A stretch of DNA of 64,000 bases from Streptomonospora sp. PA3 (GTDB taxonomy: Bacteria > Actinomycetota > Actinomycetes > Streptosporangiales > Streptosporangiaceae). Positions within the stretch are counted from its first letter, which is position 1; every line of letters starts with the position of its first letter. Made by a program: the position numbers and the translations under genes. The stretch covers positions 64,501-128,500 of the forward strand of contig NZ_VTZW01000009.1 of the NCBI RefSeq assembly GCF_009728995.1. Reading direction: 5' to 3'. This document shows positions 44,160 through 53,350 of the stretch, piece by piece. The notes under the pieces were generated by a model that did no database searches, was not told where the DNA came from, and saw only the letters and a program-made list of their open reading frames with translations.

Positions 44160-45128
44160 TCAGCCCGCCGGCACGAGTTCGCGCAGGCGCCCGTTGAGCT
44201 CCTTGGCGAAGAAGTCGAAGAAGCCGTCTGGGTCCGGCCCGGCGTTGACCAGCGCGAGGCGGTCGAACCCGGCGTCGGTGAACTGCTGGGCGACGGCGAC
44301 GTGGCGCTCGGGGTCGGGACCGTAGCCGAATCCCGAGCTCATGTCCTCCTCGCGCACAAAGGACGTCGCCGCCTCGAAGTTGGCCACGTTGGGCAGCTCG
44401 GCCTGCACCTTCCAGCCCGTCACGCCGAAGCGGAACATCCGGTGCGCCGACTTCAGGGCGCTGTCCTCGTCGGGAGCCCAGGACAGCGGCACCTCGGCGT
44501 AGCGGGGCCCGCTGCCGCCCGCCTGGCGGTAGTTGCGCACCAGCTCGGGCTTGGGCTCGGTGGCGAAGATCGCGTCGCCCAGGTCCGCGGCCAGCCTCGC
44601 TGCGGCCTTCCCGCCGCCGGCCACCGCGATCAGCGGCGGGTTCTCCGGCAGGTCGAACACCTGGGCGTCGACCAGGCGCAGGTGCCGGCCCTCGAAGGAG
44701 TGGTAGCCGCCCTGCCACAGCAGCCGGATGATCTGGATGGACTCCTCAAGCATCTCGTGGCGCTCGGTGGCCGCAGGCCAGGACCGGCCCACGACGTGCT
44801 CGTTGAGCTGCTCGCCCGCGCCCACGCCCAACACGAAGCGCCCCTCCGACAGCAGCGCGACGGTCGCCGCGGCCTGGGCCACGATCGCGGGATGGTAGCG
44901 GATGGACGGGCAGGTCACGCCCGTGGCCAGGCCGATGCGCCGGGTGCGGGCGGCGATGGATCCCAGGATCGACCAGGCGAAGCCCGAGTGGCCGTGGCTC
45001 TCCAGCCACGGGTGGTAGTGGTCGCTGATCTCGACGAAGTCGAACCCGGCCGCCTCGGCGCGCTCGGCCTGGCGCACCATCTCCTGCGGCGAGTAGCCCT
45101 CGGCGAAGAGCTTGTAGCCGATCTGCAT
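44160..45128 (-). CDS. LLM-class F420-dependent oxidoreductase (G6PDH-related group)
   Basis: The product is 322 residues, a luciferase-like TIM barrel: MQIGYKLFAEGYSPQEMVRQ at the start, EISDHYHPW, GVTCPSIRYHPAIVAQAAAT and LGVGAGEQLNEHVVG. These match the F420-dependent group near glucose-6-phosphate dehydrogenase (Fgd-like). It uses the deazaflavin F420 as hydride carrier. The substrate is not known. It has an own start ATG 45126-45128 with GGAGGAAGC upstream. Confidence 0.9.
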   Translation of the reverse strand: MQIGYKLFAEGYSPQEMVRQAERAEAAGFDFVEISDHYHPWLESHGHSGFAWSILGSIAARTRRIGLATGVTCPSIRYHPAIVAQAAATVALLSEGRFVLGVGAGEQLNEHVVGRSWPAATERHEMLEESIQIIRLLWQGGYHSFEGRHLRLVDAQVFDLPENPPLIAVAGGGKAAARLAADLGDAIFATEPKPELVRNYRQAGGSGPRYAEVPLSWAPDEDSALKSAHRMFRFGVTGWKVQAELPNVANFEAATSFVREEDMSSGFGYGPDPERHVAVAQQFTDAGFDRLALVNAGPDPDGFFDFFAKELNGRLRELVPAG

Positions 45129-45234
45129 GCTTCCTCCACCGGTGGTGTCGGTGTCCCCGCGGGCCGCTACCCGTGGTGATCACCGGGCATGCGCGGGCGG
45201 AGGGCAGCGGCGGGAGGCGCGCCGGCGGGACGGC

Positions 45235-45840
45235 TCAGCTGCCGTCGCGCACGTCTGCCAGGCGCTCGGCGGAGTAGCCGATCTCCTCGAACCGGGCGGT
45301 GGCGCCCTGGCCCTGGGGGCTCTGCACGAGGAAGCCGGCCTCGACCTCGTCGTGCAGCGCGAAGTAGCGCACCAGCTGCCAGGGGCCCTCGCCCACGCGC
45401 GCGTGGAAGGCGTAGGCGGAGCCGAGCCGGCAGGCGCGCAGCCGGACTTCGCCGGCTTCGGGCGGCGCCTGGAAGGAGTTGCAGTCGTCGCTGACCCCGC
45501 GGTTGACCACCGAGACGATGGTCGGCACTCCCTGCGGCGACAGTTCCAGGCAGAGCTTCGCCCAGGTGTCGGGAGAGTGGTACAGCAGCAGGACGGCCGC
45601 GTCGAAGGTCTGGGCGAGGTCGATGCGCACCAGCGCGCTGACGCAGAAGTCGCCGTCGAGTCCGCCCACGAGCGCGGGGGCGCTGTCGAAGCGGGCTCCG
45701 CTGCCGGCGTCGGTGAACAGGTCGGTGTAGGTGGGGGAGCTGACGACCAGCCTGTCGTAGCCGGGGACCTCGAAGGACGCCGGTGCGTTGATCCAGCGCA
45801 TCGGCACGGGGAAGGCGGCGATCGAGACGGAATCGGCCAT
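45235..45840 (-). CDS. DUF1349 (concanavalin-like) domain protein
   Basis: The product is 201 residues, a single beta-sandwich of the DUF1349/YesU type: FCVSALVRIDLAQTFDAAVLLLYHSPDTWAKL (in two parts) and the end GPWQLVRYFALHDEVEAGFLVQSPQ. Many members are sugar-regulon proteins of unclear role. ATG 45838-45840 has GGAG upstream. No signal peptide. It is divergent to the PNPOx gene. Confidence 0.85.
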   Translation of the reverse strand: MADSVSIAAFPVPMRWINAPASFEVPGYDRLVVSSPTYTDLFTDAGSGARFDSAPALVGGLDGDFCVSALVRIDLAQTFDAAVLLLYHSPDTWAKLCLELSPQGVPTIVSVVNRGVSDDCNSFQAPPEAGEVRLRACRLGSAYAFHARVGEGPWQLVRYFALHDEVEAGFLVQSPQGQGATARFEEIGYSAERLADVRDGS

Positions 45841-46176
45841 GGGGGTCTCCAGGAGCGGCAGGCCGCGGAGGGGCGTCCGCGGCGCGGATTGGGCGGGGGC
45901 AGGCTCGGTCCGCGATCGGCGAAGGCGCCGTTTCGCCAGGAAGATACTGACCGGGAGTAGGTCGGGCAAGGGACCATCGGCAGTGTTCGGCCGGTGTTCA
46001 GCGCGGGCCGGGAGGGGTGTCGAATGTGCCGGTGGAGCCGCGACAGGCGGCGGACGCCGCCGTACCGGCCGCTCGGCCGACGAGCCGGTACGCTCGGACG
46101 CCGACGCCGCCGGCTCGGCGCGGGCGGCCGGGCGGAGCGGCGGACTGCGGCGTGCGGTGCGGAAGGGTGGTTTCGG
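45841..46176. other. 336-bp divergent intergenic region
   Basis: Between the DUF1349 gene (-) and the PNPOx gene (+). The sequence is highly GC-rich and the + frame is open but unlikely to be coding before 46177. Nothing else recognised. Confidence 0.45.
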
Positions 46177-46884
46177 GTGGAGCGGGACTCGACCGGAGCG
46201 GAACCGGCAAAGGCGGGCGCGCCCGCGGGCGGCTCCCTGCGCGACAGACTGCGGAGCATCCCGGTGTTCGCCGCGGAGATCCCCTCCTTCGACCCGGTGG
46301 CGGCCCCCGGCGATCCGGTGGAGCTGTTCACGCAGTGGCTCGACCACGCCGTGGCGGCCGGTGTCCCCGAGCCGCACGTGATGAACCTGGCCACCTCGGA
46401 CGCCGGCAACCGGGTGGCCTCGCGCTTTCTGATCCTCAAGGACGCCGGCCCCCGCGGCTGGTCGTTCGCCACCGGCTCGACCAGCCCCAAGGGGCGCGAC
46501 CTCGCCGCCAACCCGCATGCGGCCCTGGCCTGCTACTGGCCGCGCGTGGCCCGCCAGATCCGCGTCGGCGGCACCGTCGCCCCCGAGAGCCCGCAGACCA
46601 GCGCCGCCGACTTCCTGGCCCGCTCCGCGGAGGCGCGTGCCGAAGCGCTGGTGGGCGGGCAGAGCGCCCCGATGGAATCGGTCGAGCAGCACGAGAACGA
46701 GCTGGCCGAGGCGCGCAGCCGCGTCGCCGCCGATCCCTCGCTCGTCGCCCCGCAGTGGACGCTGTACACGCTGCGCCCCGAGTACGTGGAGTTCTGGCAG
46801 GGCGCCAAGGACCGCAACCACATCCGGCTGCGCTACACCGCGGCGGGAGACGGCGGCTGGGACCGGGTGCTGCTGCGGCCCTGA
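46177..46884 (+). CDS. pdxH: Pyridoxamine 5'-phosphate oxidase family protein
   Basis: The product is 235 residues. It has the FMN/PLP pattern ASRFLILKDAGPRGWSFATG, SPKGRDLAANPHAALACYWP, ARQIRVGG and a C-terminal YVEFWQGAKDRNHIRLRY. In true PdxH the end is usually RLHDR; here RNHIRLRY is a variant, so a PhzG/PdxH-like role is also possible. It should oxidise pyridoxamine/pyridoxine phosphate using FMN. GTG 46177 has GGAAGGG upstream. Confidence 0.82.
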   Translation: MERDSTGAEPAKAGAPAGGSLRDRLRSIPVFAAEIPSFDPVAAPGDPVELFTQWLDHAVAAGVPEPHVMNLATSDAGNRVASRFLILKDAGPRGWSFATGSTSPKGRDLAANPHAALACYWPRVARQIRVGGTVAPESPQTSAADFLARSAEARAEALVGGQSAPMESVEQHENELAEARSRVAADPSLVAPQWTLYTLRPEYVEFWQGAKDRNHIRLRYTAAGDGGWDRVLLRP

Positions 46885-46932
46885 CCGGCGCGCGGGTCCG
46901 GCCCCCATGTCACCGGGATGGTGCAGGATGTC

Positions 46933-46956
46933 GGTATGGCCGCGGACGGCCATACC
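46933..46956. terminator. Inverted repeat between pdxH-like and VOC genes
   Basis: GGTATGGCCG (46933-46942) pairs perfectly with CGGCCATACC (46947-46956), loop CGGA. It may terminate the pdxH-like gene or serve as an operator of the VOC gene, whose start is 24 bases on. Confidence 0.55.
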
Positions 46957-46979
46957 GCCCGACCGGTGAGGAGCATTCG

Positions 46980-47354
46980 ATGATCGGCCGCCTGTCCACC
47001 GTCGTCCTGGACTGCCCGGACCCCCGCGCGCTGGCGGAGTTCTACTCCGAGATCCTGGGCATGCCCATAACCCGTGTCGACGGGCTGTGGATCGACATCG
47101 GCGATCCGGGCGGCGTGCAGGTCAGCTTCCAGCACGCCCCCGACCATGTCCCGCCCCGCTGGCCCGACCCCGCTTACCCGCAGCAGCTCCACCTCGACAT
47201 CGAGGTCGACGACATCGCCGCGGCCGAGCCCCGGGTGCTCGCCCTCGGGGCGACCAGGGTGGGCGACGGCTCCGACTTCCGCGTCTACACCGATCCCGCC
47301 GGCCATCCGTTCTGCCTGGTGGCCGGCTCCTCCGGAGCGGCCGCGAGCGGCTGA
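46980..47354 (+). CDS. VOC (glyoxalase-fold) family protein
   Basis: The product is 124 residues with two VOC modules: MIGRLSTVVLDCPDPRALAE and later LHLDIEVDDIAAAEPRVLAL, ending FRVYTDPAGHPFCLVAG. ATG 46980 follows GAGGAG. Substrate unknown. It is related in type to the VOC gene at 16261. Confidence 0.85.
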   Translation: MIGRLSTVVLDCPDPRALAEFYSEILGMPITRVDGLWIDIGDPGGVQVSFQHAPDHVPPRWPDPAYPQQLHLDIEVDDIAAAEPRVLALGATRVGDGSDFRVYTDPAGHPFCLVAGSSGAAASG

Positions 47355-47578
47355 CCCCGCCCGGGCCGCGTCGCCGTCGGCGGCACGGCGTGGCACCGAC
47401 GGCTGCACCGCCTCGCGTGTTCGACTGGAGAGTGAGCAGGTCACTCGCCGGATTCGGCGCGGCGGCGCCTCACCGTCCCCCGGTGTGAGCCGGGTAAGCG
47501 AACACCCCGGTCGCCCCGGTCGGGTGCCGTCGCGGCGGGCGGCGGAGAGCGGCTCCGACGCGCCAGGGGAGGCAGCGC

Positions 47579-47896
47579 ATGCCGGTTACCGACTCCCTGT
47601 TCGACGACTTCATCCACGTCCGGCCGCGGCTGGCGATCCTGGCGCGGCTGGCCCGCGCCGGCTGGGTGGAGTTCACGCAGCTGCGCGAGAGCGTGGGATG
47701 CAGCGACTCCGCGCTGTCCAAGCAGGTCAGCGCGTTGCAGTCGGCCGGCTACGCCGAGGTGCGCAAGATGACCGAGCGCCATCGCCGCCGCACCTGGATC
47801 CGGCTGACGGACGAGGGCAGCGCCGCGCTGATGCGCCATCTCGACGCCCTCGAACGCCTCGCCGCCCAGGCGCGCGGCGCGGTCCCGCGGCGCTGA
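47579..47896 (+). CDS. Winged-helix transcriptional regulator (MarR-like, HTH_27 type)
   Basis: The product is 105 residues: FIHVRPRLAILARLARAGWV, the recognition helix SDSALSKQVSALQSAGYAEV, and wing-like RRTWIRLTDEG. Single-domain regulators of this type act as dimers. ATG 47579 has GGGGAGG upstream. No effector domain. The target is unknown; the xylanase gene is next on the same strand but 470 bases away. Confidence 0.85.
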   Translation: MPVTDSLFDDFIHVRPRLAILARLARAGWVEFTQLRESVGCSDSALSKQVSALQSAGYAEVRKMTERHRRRTWIRLTDEGSAALMRHLDALERLAAQARGAVPRR

Positions 47897-48034
47897 CCCG
47901 CGCGCGGCCGCGCGCCTGGGCCGCGCTCCCCCGGGTCGAGGCCCCTTGTTCAGGATGCGGTTTCCGTGCTGCGCACGAATTACGGGCGAGGTTTTAGGGC
48001 CGATTTCGGCTAGTCGCTATTGCGATCATCAACC

Positions 48035-48177
48035 CGAAACTATCGGTATTTCCACCTGCTGGCGGTGGGTGTCGTAGCGGTGTCGGAGCCGTACCCCCGC
48101 TAGTTCCCGGTTAACGGTCCGCGGTTTTCTCGATTTACGGCTGGCGCTTATTGCCGTCTTTTGCTCCGATAGTTTCG
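48035..48177. repeat. Long-range 12-bp inverted repeat in xylanase upstream region
   Basis: CGAAACTATCGG (48035-48046) and CCGATAGTTTCG (48166-48177) are exact inverted copies 119 bases apart. Both lie in the low-GC patch. Confidence 0.6.
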
Positions 48178-48304
48178 AATTTGCCGCGTCGGCTGCAACG
48201 AATCCGCAGGTGCGGGACTCGGCTCCGTCGCGACGTCCGGATTGGTCCGTAACTTCTTCTTCACGAGCCGTCGGAGGCGGTGTTACGTTCATCACGCTCA
48301 TGAG

Positions 48305-48318
48305 CGGGAGCGCTCCCG
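48305..48318. promoter_or_regulatory. CelR/CebR-type operator
   Basis: CGGGAGCGCTCCCG is a perfect palindrome and matches 12 of 14 positions of TGGGAGCGCTCCCA, the known binding site of the LacI-family cellobiose-responsive repressor CelR of Thermobifida. It lies 47 bases upstream of the xylanase start. Confidence 0.8.
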
Positions 48319-48364
48319 GCTTCAGATTCCCCCACCCACCGGATCCGCACCTGGAGGTGCTGAA

Positions 48365-49831
48365 GTGAGACTCGCAAAACGCGCGAGCCACGAGACCCCC
48401 CGCCGGACCCGCCGCGGCAGGCGCGTCGTCGGCGCAGCGTTCGCGGCGCTCCTCGGAGCGGCCGTCCTGGCGCCGGCCGCACCGGCCGCCGCCGACGCCC
48501 CGCTGCGGGACCACGCCGCTCAGCAGGGCTTCGAGATCGGCGCGGCGATCGCCCCCAACCATCTGCAGAACGACAGCCAGTACGCGGACCTGGCCGCCAC
48601 CGAGTTCAACGCCGCGACGCCCGAGAACGCGATGAAGTGGTCGGTGACCGAGCCGTCCCGCAACCAGTTCAGCTTCGGCCAGGCCGACGCGTTCATGGAC
48701 TTCGCGCAGGCCAACAACCAGAAGGTGCGCGGCCACACGCTGGTCTGGCACAGCCAGCTGCCGTCCTGGGTCGAGAACGGCAACTTCAGCCGCAGCGAGC
48801 TGCTGTCGATCATGGAGAACCACATCGACCAGGTGGCCGGCCGCTACGCGGGCGAGATCGCCTACTGGGACGTCGCCAACGAGATCTTCCTGGGCGACGG
48901 CTCGTGGCGCGACTCGGTCTTCTACCGGACGCTCGGCCCGGACTTCGTGGCCGAGGCGCTGCGCATGACCGCCGAGGCCGACCCCAACGCGGAGCTGTGG
49001 CTTAACGACTACAGCATCGACGGGATCAACGCCAAGAGCGACGCCTACTACAACCTGATCCAGGACCTGATCGCCCAGGGCGTCCCGATCGACGGCATCG
49101 GCCTGCAGGCGCACCTCATCAACGGCCAGGTGCCCAGCAGCATGCAGCAGAACATCCAGCGCTTCGCCGACCTCGGCATCAAGGTGGCCATCACCGAGCT
49201 GGACGTGCGCATCCAGATGCCGGCCAGCCAGAGCGAGCTGGAGCAGCAGGCCCGCGACTACCGCGCGGTGATGGACGCCTGCATGAACGTCAACGGCTGC
49301 ATCGGCGTCACCGTGTGGGGCGTCTCCGACCAGTACTCCTGGGTTCCGGACACCTTCGAGGGCCAGGGTGCCCCGCTGCTGTTCAACGAGAACTACCAGC
49401 CCAAGCCGGCCTACGACGCCGTCCACGAGGCGCTCGGCGGCACCAGCGACGGCGGCGGTGACGACGGCGGCGGCGACGACGGGGGCGGTGACGACGGCGG
49501 CGGCACCTCGGGTCCCTGCGCCGTCTCCTACTCCGCCGCCAACGAGTGGAACACCGGGTTCACCGGCCAGATCACCGTCACCAACAACGGCGGGTCCGCG
49601 CTGAACGGCTGGGAGCTGCAGTTCGACTTCCCCAGCGGTCAGCAGCTCTCCAACGGCTGGAACGCCCAGTGGTCGCAGTCCGGATCCACCGTGACCGCGA
49701 CCAACACGAGCTGGAACAGCACCCTGGCGGCGGGCGGCTCGGTGAGCATCGGGTTCAACGCCTCGCACAGCGGCAGCAACGCCGAGCCGGAGTCCTTCAC
49801 CCTCAACGGGCAGTCCTGCAGCGTGTCCTGA
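48365..49831 (+). CDS. Secreted GH10 endo-beta-1,4-xylanase with C-terminal CBM2
   Basis: The precursor is 488 residues. A signal peptide with twin arginines and a hydrophobic core (GAAFAALLGAAVLAPAAPAA) ends near residue 43. The GH10 barrel (about 48-360) has the acid/base Glu173 (WDVANEIF) and nucleophile Glu278 (ITELDVR). A DDGGG-repeat linker leads to a cellulose-binding module 2 (CAVSYSAANEWNTGFTGQITVTNNG to the end). It degrades plant xylan outside the cell. GTG 48365 has CTGGAGG upstream. Confidence 0.95.
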   Translation: MRLAKRASHETPRRTRRGRRVVGAAFAALLGAAVLAPAAPAAADAPLRDHAAQQGFEIGAAIAPNHLQNDSQYADLAATEFNAATPENAMKWSVTEPSRNQFSFGQADAFMDFAQANNQKVRGHTLVWHSQLPSWVENGNFSRSELLSIMENHIDQVAGRYAGEIAYWDVANEIFLGDGSWRDSVFYRTLGPDFVAEALRMTAEADPNAELWLNDYSIDGINAKSDAYYNLIQDLIAQGVPIDGIGLQAHLINGQVPSSMQQNIQRFADLGIKVAITELDVRIQMPASQSELEQQARDYRAVMDACMNVNGCIGVTVWGVSDQYSWVPDTFEGQGAPLLFNENYQPKPAYDAVHEALGGTSDGGGDDGGGDDGGGDDGGGTSGPCAVSYSAANEWNTGFTGQITVTNNGGSALNGWELQFDFPSGQQLSNGWNAQWSQSGSTVTATNTSWNSTLAAGGSVSIGFNASHSGSNAEPESFTLNGQSCSVS

Positions 49832-49950
49832 TTGCCCTGACTCCCTCGACCCCTGCCCGGCGCCCCGGGCACCGGCGGTGACCCGGTGCCCGCGGGCAGG
49901 GTGACCGCGGCCGGCCGGACCGCATCCCCCATTCCGGCCGGCCCGGTCAC

Positions 49951-49976
49951 GGCCCCCGCCGCCAGCGGCGGGGGCC
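49951..49976 (+). terminator. Terminator of the xylanase gene
   Basis: GGCCCCCGCCGC (49951-49962) pairs perfectly with GCGGCGGGGGCC (49965-49976). The two-base spacer implies a few unpaired bases in the real loop. Confidence 0.65.
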
Positions 49977-50084
49977 GCTTCGCGTGCGCGGCTGCGCACC
50001 GGGCGGCGCCGCCGGCCCTATAGGCTCCGGACGCGGGGGCGCACAGTGCCCCGGTGCCAACGCCGAGGCCGCGATGGGGGGATC

Positions 50085-51080
50085 GTGCCGGAGGAATCGG
50101 GCGGGCCGCAGACCGGTCCGGCGCCGTGCTGCGCGGCGCCGCGCAGCAGCGGTGCGGTGCGGAAGCCGCAGGAACCGGTGTCGGCGCCCGGCGCCGCCGC
50201 ATGCGCCGCGAGCGCACTGCCGCACGACGACGTCGCGCTGCCGGGCGGCGTCTTCGCCATGGGCGACGCCTTCGGCGAGGGCTACGCCGCCGACGGCGAG
50301 ACCCCGGTCCACGAAGTGGAGGTCTCCCCGCTGCGCATCGGCGCGACGGCCGTCACCAACCGCGCATTCGCGCTCTTCGTCGACGCGACCGGCTACCGCA
50401 CCGACGCCGAGCGCTTCGGATCCTCGGCCGTCTTCCGCCATGCCGTCAGCGCCCGCCGATCGGACGTCCTGGGCGCCGCGCCGTCCGCACCGTGGTGGCT
50501 GGAGGTCGCCGGAGCCGACTGGCGCCACCCCTTCGGCCCGCTCAGCGGGCTGGACGGGCTGGCCGACCATCCCGTCGTACACGTGTCCTGGGCGGACGCG
50601 CAGGCCTACTGCGCGTGGGCGGGCCGGCGGCTGCCCACGGAGGCCGAATGGGAGTACGCGGCGCGCGGCGGGCTCGCCGGGCGCCGCTTCGCCTGGGGCG
50701 ACGACCTTGCGCCGGGCGGGCGGTGGCGGTGCAACATCTGGCAGGGCCGGTTCCCCCACAGCAACACCGGCGAGGACGGATGGCTGGCCACGGCCCCGGT
50801 GCGCTCCTATCCGCCCAACGGATTCGGGCTGTTCGAGACGGCCGGCAACGTCTGGGAGTGGTGCGCCGACGCCTTCGACCCGGCCTACTACGCCCGTTCG
50901 CCGCGCCGCGACCCGCAGGGCCCCCGGCCGGCCGGCGAGCAGGCGCCGCGGGTGATGCGCGGCGGCTCCTACCTGTGCCACGACTCCTACTGCCACCGCT
51001 ACCGGGTGGCCGCCCGCACCGGCAACACCCCCGACTCCAGCAGCGGCAACTGCGGGTTCCGCACGGCGGCCCGCGACTGA
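50085..51080 (+). CDS. Formylglycine-generating enzyme (sulfatase-modifying factor)
   Basis: The product is 331 residues. From about residue 50: [20 protein letters not shown], then [58 protein letters not shown] and GNVWEWC. The active-site pair is Cys298 and Cys303 in [19 protein letters not shown], the spacing of the copper-binding cysteines of true FGE. It oxidises the Cys of a CxPxR motif in sulfatases to formylglycine. No sulfatase gene is in the window. GTG 50085 follows GGGGGA. Confidence 0.92.
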   Translation: MPEESGGPQTGPAPCCAAPRSSGAVRKPQEPVSAPGAAACAASALPHDDVALPGGVFAMGDAFGEGYAADGETPVHEVEVSPLRIGATAVTNRAFALFVDATGYRTDAERFGSSAVFRHAVSARRSDVLGAAPSAPWWLEVAGADWRHPFGPLSGLDGLADHPVVHVSWADAQAYCAWAGRRLPTEAEWEYAARGGLAGRRFAWGDDLAPGGRWRCNIWQGRFPHSNTGEDGWLATAPVRSYPPNGFGLFETAGNVWEWCADAFDPAYYARSPRRDPQGPRPAGEQAPRVMRGGSYLCHDSYCHRYRVAARTGNTPDSSSGNCGFRTAARD

Positions 51081-51089
51081 GCGGCGGCC

Positions 51090-52016
51090 TCACCCCAGCA
51101 GGAAGGCGATCCCCACCAGCACCGGCAGGGTGAGGAACGTCGTCAGCAGCACCGTCTCGCGGGTCATCTCCTGGGCGGTGCGGTAGAGCACGGCGTAGGT
51201 GTACATGTTCTGGGCCGTCGGCAGCGCGGCGATCACCACGACCGCGAACAGCTCGGTGCCCTCCAGGCCGAAGCACAGGCTGCCCAGCATCCACGCCGCC
51301 GCGGGTTGGACCAGGCACTTCAGCAGCACCGCGAGGGCGACGGGGCCCCGATGCGGGCCGCGGCCGGGAAGCGGGCTGCCGTGCAGCGAGATGCCGAACG
51401 CCAGCAGCACCGCCGGCACCGACATCGAGCCGACCAGTTCGAACGGCCGCATCAGCGCGTCGGGCACCGTCCAGCCGCAGGCCGCGACCGCCACCCCGGC
51501 CAGGCACCCGATGACCACCGGGTTGCGCAGCGGCGCCGCCAGGATGCGCAGCGGCCCGGTGCGGGAGTCCGGATCGCGGCGGCGCAGGTCCAGGATGGTC
51601 AGGCCGATGGGACTCACGGCGACCAGCTGGAACAGCAGCACCGGCGCGACCAGGGACGCGTCCCCCAGCACGTAGGCCGAGACGGGGATGCCCAGGTTGC
51701 CGGAGTTGACGTAGGTGGCGCACAGCGCGCCCATCGTGGTCGTGCCCGCGTCCCAGCGGCGCAGCAGGGCCACGGCGGTGAACAGTGCGGCGGCCACCGC
51801 CATACTCAGGGCGCTCACCAGCAGCGGTGCGGCCACCAGCATTGACAGGTCGGCGTCGGAGAGGATCTCGAACAGCAGGGCGGGCGTGGCGACGTAGAAG
51901 GCGAGGTTGGTCAGCACGTGGCGGCCGTTGTCGCCGAGCACGTCCAGCCGGCCGAGGATGTAGCCGAGGGCGACGATGCTCGCGATCACGCCGAACCCGA
52001 TCACGACCCCGGTCAC
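51090..52016 (-). CDS. AEC-family (auxin efflux carrier-like) transporter
   Basis: The product is 308 residues with ten membrane segments in two five-helix halves. It has the YVNSGNLGIPVSAYVLGD region and the closing LPTAQNMYTYAVLYRTAQE block of the family. The substrate, often an organic acid or auxin-like compound, is unknown. GTG 52014-52016 has GGGGGGA upstream. Confidence 0.86.
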   Translation of the reverse strand: MTGVVIGFGVIASIVALGYILGRLDVLGDNGRHVLTNLAFYVATPALLFEILSDADLSMLVAAPLLVSALSMAVAAALFTAVALLRRWDAGTTTMGALCATYVNSGNLGIPVSAYVLGDASLVAPVLLFQLVAVSPIGLTILDLRRRDPDSRTGPLRILAAPLRNPVVIGCLAGVAVAACGWTVPDALMRPFELVGSMSVPAVLLAFGISLHGSPLPGRGPHRGPVALAVLLKCLVQPAAAWMLGSLCFGLEGTELFAVVVIAALPTAQNMYTYAVLYRTAQEMTRETVLLTTFLTLPVLVGIAFLLG

Positions 52017-52299
52017 GGCGCGTCCCCCCAGCTCCGCTCGCCTGCCGCCGGACGCGGACCGGCCACGGCGTGCCCGGGCCCGCTTGCGAACCCGAAGAGA
52101 CTAACCGCGGCCGGCCGGGGGCTGCCACGGCGTGGCTCACACTCGCTGCGGCTCCGCCGGAGGGCTCCGCGTTGCGGAATCGGAATGTTTGGCCGCTGCC
52201 GACAGTGGCCAACCTGTGCCAAATCGGCACATACCAACGGTATGCAGGCTCTAAGGTGGTGTCTTCTCTTGTTCGGACGGTCAGGAAGGGCACCGGGAG

Positions 52300-53247
52300 T
52301 TGCTGCACCTGAGGGTGATCTCACCGCACGAGCGCACCGACGACGTCCTCGACGTCCTGAAGAACGAGGTCGGGGTGGCGCACGTCGTCGTCTTCAACAG
52401 CGCGGCGGTGCAGCCCCCGGGCGACGCGGTCGAGGCCGACCTGGCGCGCGAGTGCGTCGACTCGGTGCTGCTCAAGCTCTCCGCACTCGACATCGACCAC
52501 ACCGGCGCCATCACGCTTGAGGCGCTGGAGACCACGCTGTCCGACACCGCCGATACCGCGCGCGCCGACGCGCCCGGCCACGGTCACGAGGCGGTGGTCT
52601 GGGACGAGCTCATCTCCCGCGCCGACGACGACTCCCACCTCAACTGGGTCTACCTGACCTTCCTCACCCTGGGGCTGATGATCGCTGCCGTCGGCGTGGT
52701 CACCAACTCCCCGGTCACCGTGGTGGGGGCCATGGCCGTCGCCCCCGACTTCGGCCCGCTCGCGGCTTTCGGGGTGGGGCTCATCGGCCGCCGCTGGGAC
52801 CTGGTGCGCCAGTCGGCGAGCACCACGGCGATCGGGTTCGGCGTCGCCATGGCCGTCACCACCGTGTTCATGCTGCTGCTGGAGTGGACCGGACTGGTGG
52901 CCATCACCGCGCCGGGGCTGAGCGACGAGAGCCAGGTGGACTTCATCTACGACGTCGGACCCTTCTCGCTGATCGTCGCGCTGCTCGCCGGCGCCGCGGG
53001 CATGCTCAGCCTGCTGTCGGCCAAGTCGTCGGCGCTGGTGGGCGTCTTCATCTCGGTCACCACGGTGCCCGCCGCCTCCTATGCGGTGGTCGCGGCGACC
53101 CTGACCGACTGGACGCGGGCGATCCAGTCGCTGGAGCAGCTCGTCATCAACCTCGTCGGCATCATGATCGCCGCCACCGTCGTGCTGGCCGTGCGCACCC
53201 GCCGCGAGCACCGCACCGGCGACGGCCGCCCGCTCAGCCAGCGGTGA
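52300..53247 (+). CDS. DUF389 family membrane protein
   Basis: The product is 315 residues. A soluble N-terminal domain (HLRVISPHERTDDVLDVLKNEVG, about 1-105) is followed by the DUF389 membrane region with NSPVTVVGAMAVAPDFGPL and about six helices. The start is TTG 52300, with AGGAAGGG and CGGGAG in front. The family is widespread with no established function. Downstream is a small helical-protein gene. Confidence 0.85.
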   Translation: MLHLRVISPHERTDDVLDVLKNEVGVAHVVVFNSAAVQPPGDAVEADLARECVDSVLLKLSALDIDHTGAITLEALETTLSDTADTARADAPGHGHEAVVWDELISRADDDSHLNWVYLTFLTLGLMIAAVGVVTNSPVTVVGAMAVAPDFGPLAAFGVGLIGRRWDLVRQSASTTAIGFGVAMAVTTVFMLLLEWTGLVAITAPGLSDESQVDFIYDVGPFSLIVALLAGAAGMLSLLSAKSSALVGVFISVTTVPAASYAVVAATLTDWTRAIQSLEQLVINLVGIMIAATVVLAVRTRREHRTGDGRPLSQR

Positions 53248-53350
53248 CCGCCGGCGCGCAGTCGGCGGCACCCGGTTGGCATGTTCACGGGCGCTTCGGG
53301 CAGCGGGCCGCGTGGGCAACAGACTCCGCTCCGACCGGAGGAGGAGAGAT

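Larger units (their letters stand above)
47897..48364. other. 468-bp xylanase upstream region, lower GC
   Basis: The stretch 47980-48260 has visibly lower GC than the genes around it. It holds a long-distance inverted repeat (48035-48046 with 48166-48177) and, near the start codon, a CelR-type operator. The promoter of the xylanase is expected here. Confidence 0.5.

Noticed and set aside
49446-49515. Tandem DDGGG-coding repeats in the xylanase
   Set aside because: This is the usual flexible linker between catalytic domain and CBM2, not a separate element.
50130-50160. CCAAPR near the N-terminus of the formylglycine-generating enzyme as a CxPxR self-target
   Set aside because: Spacing is C-A-A-P-R, one residue off CxPxR.
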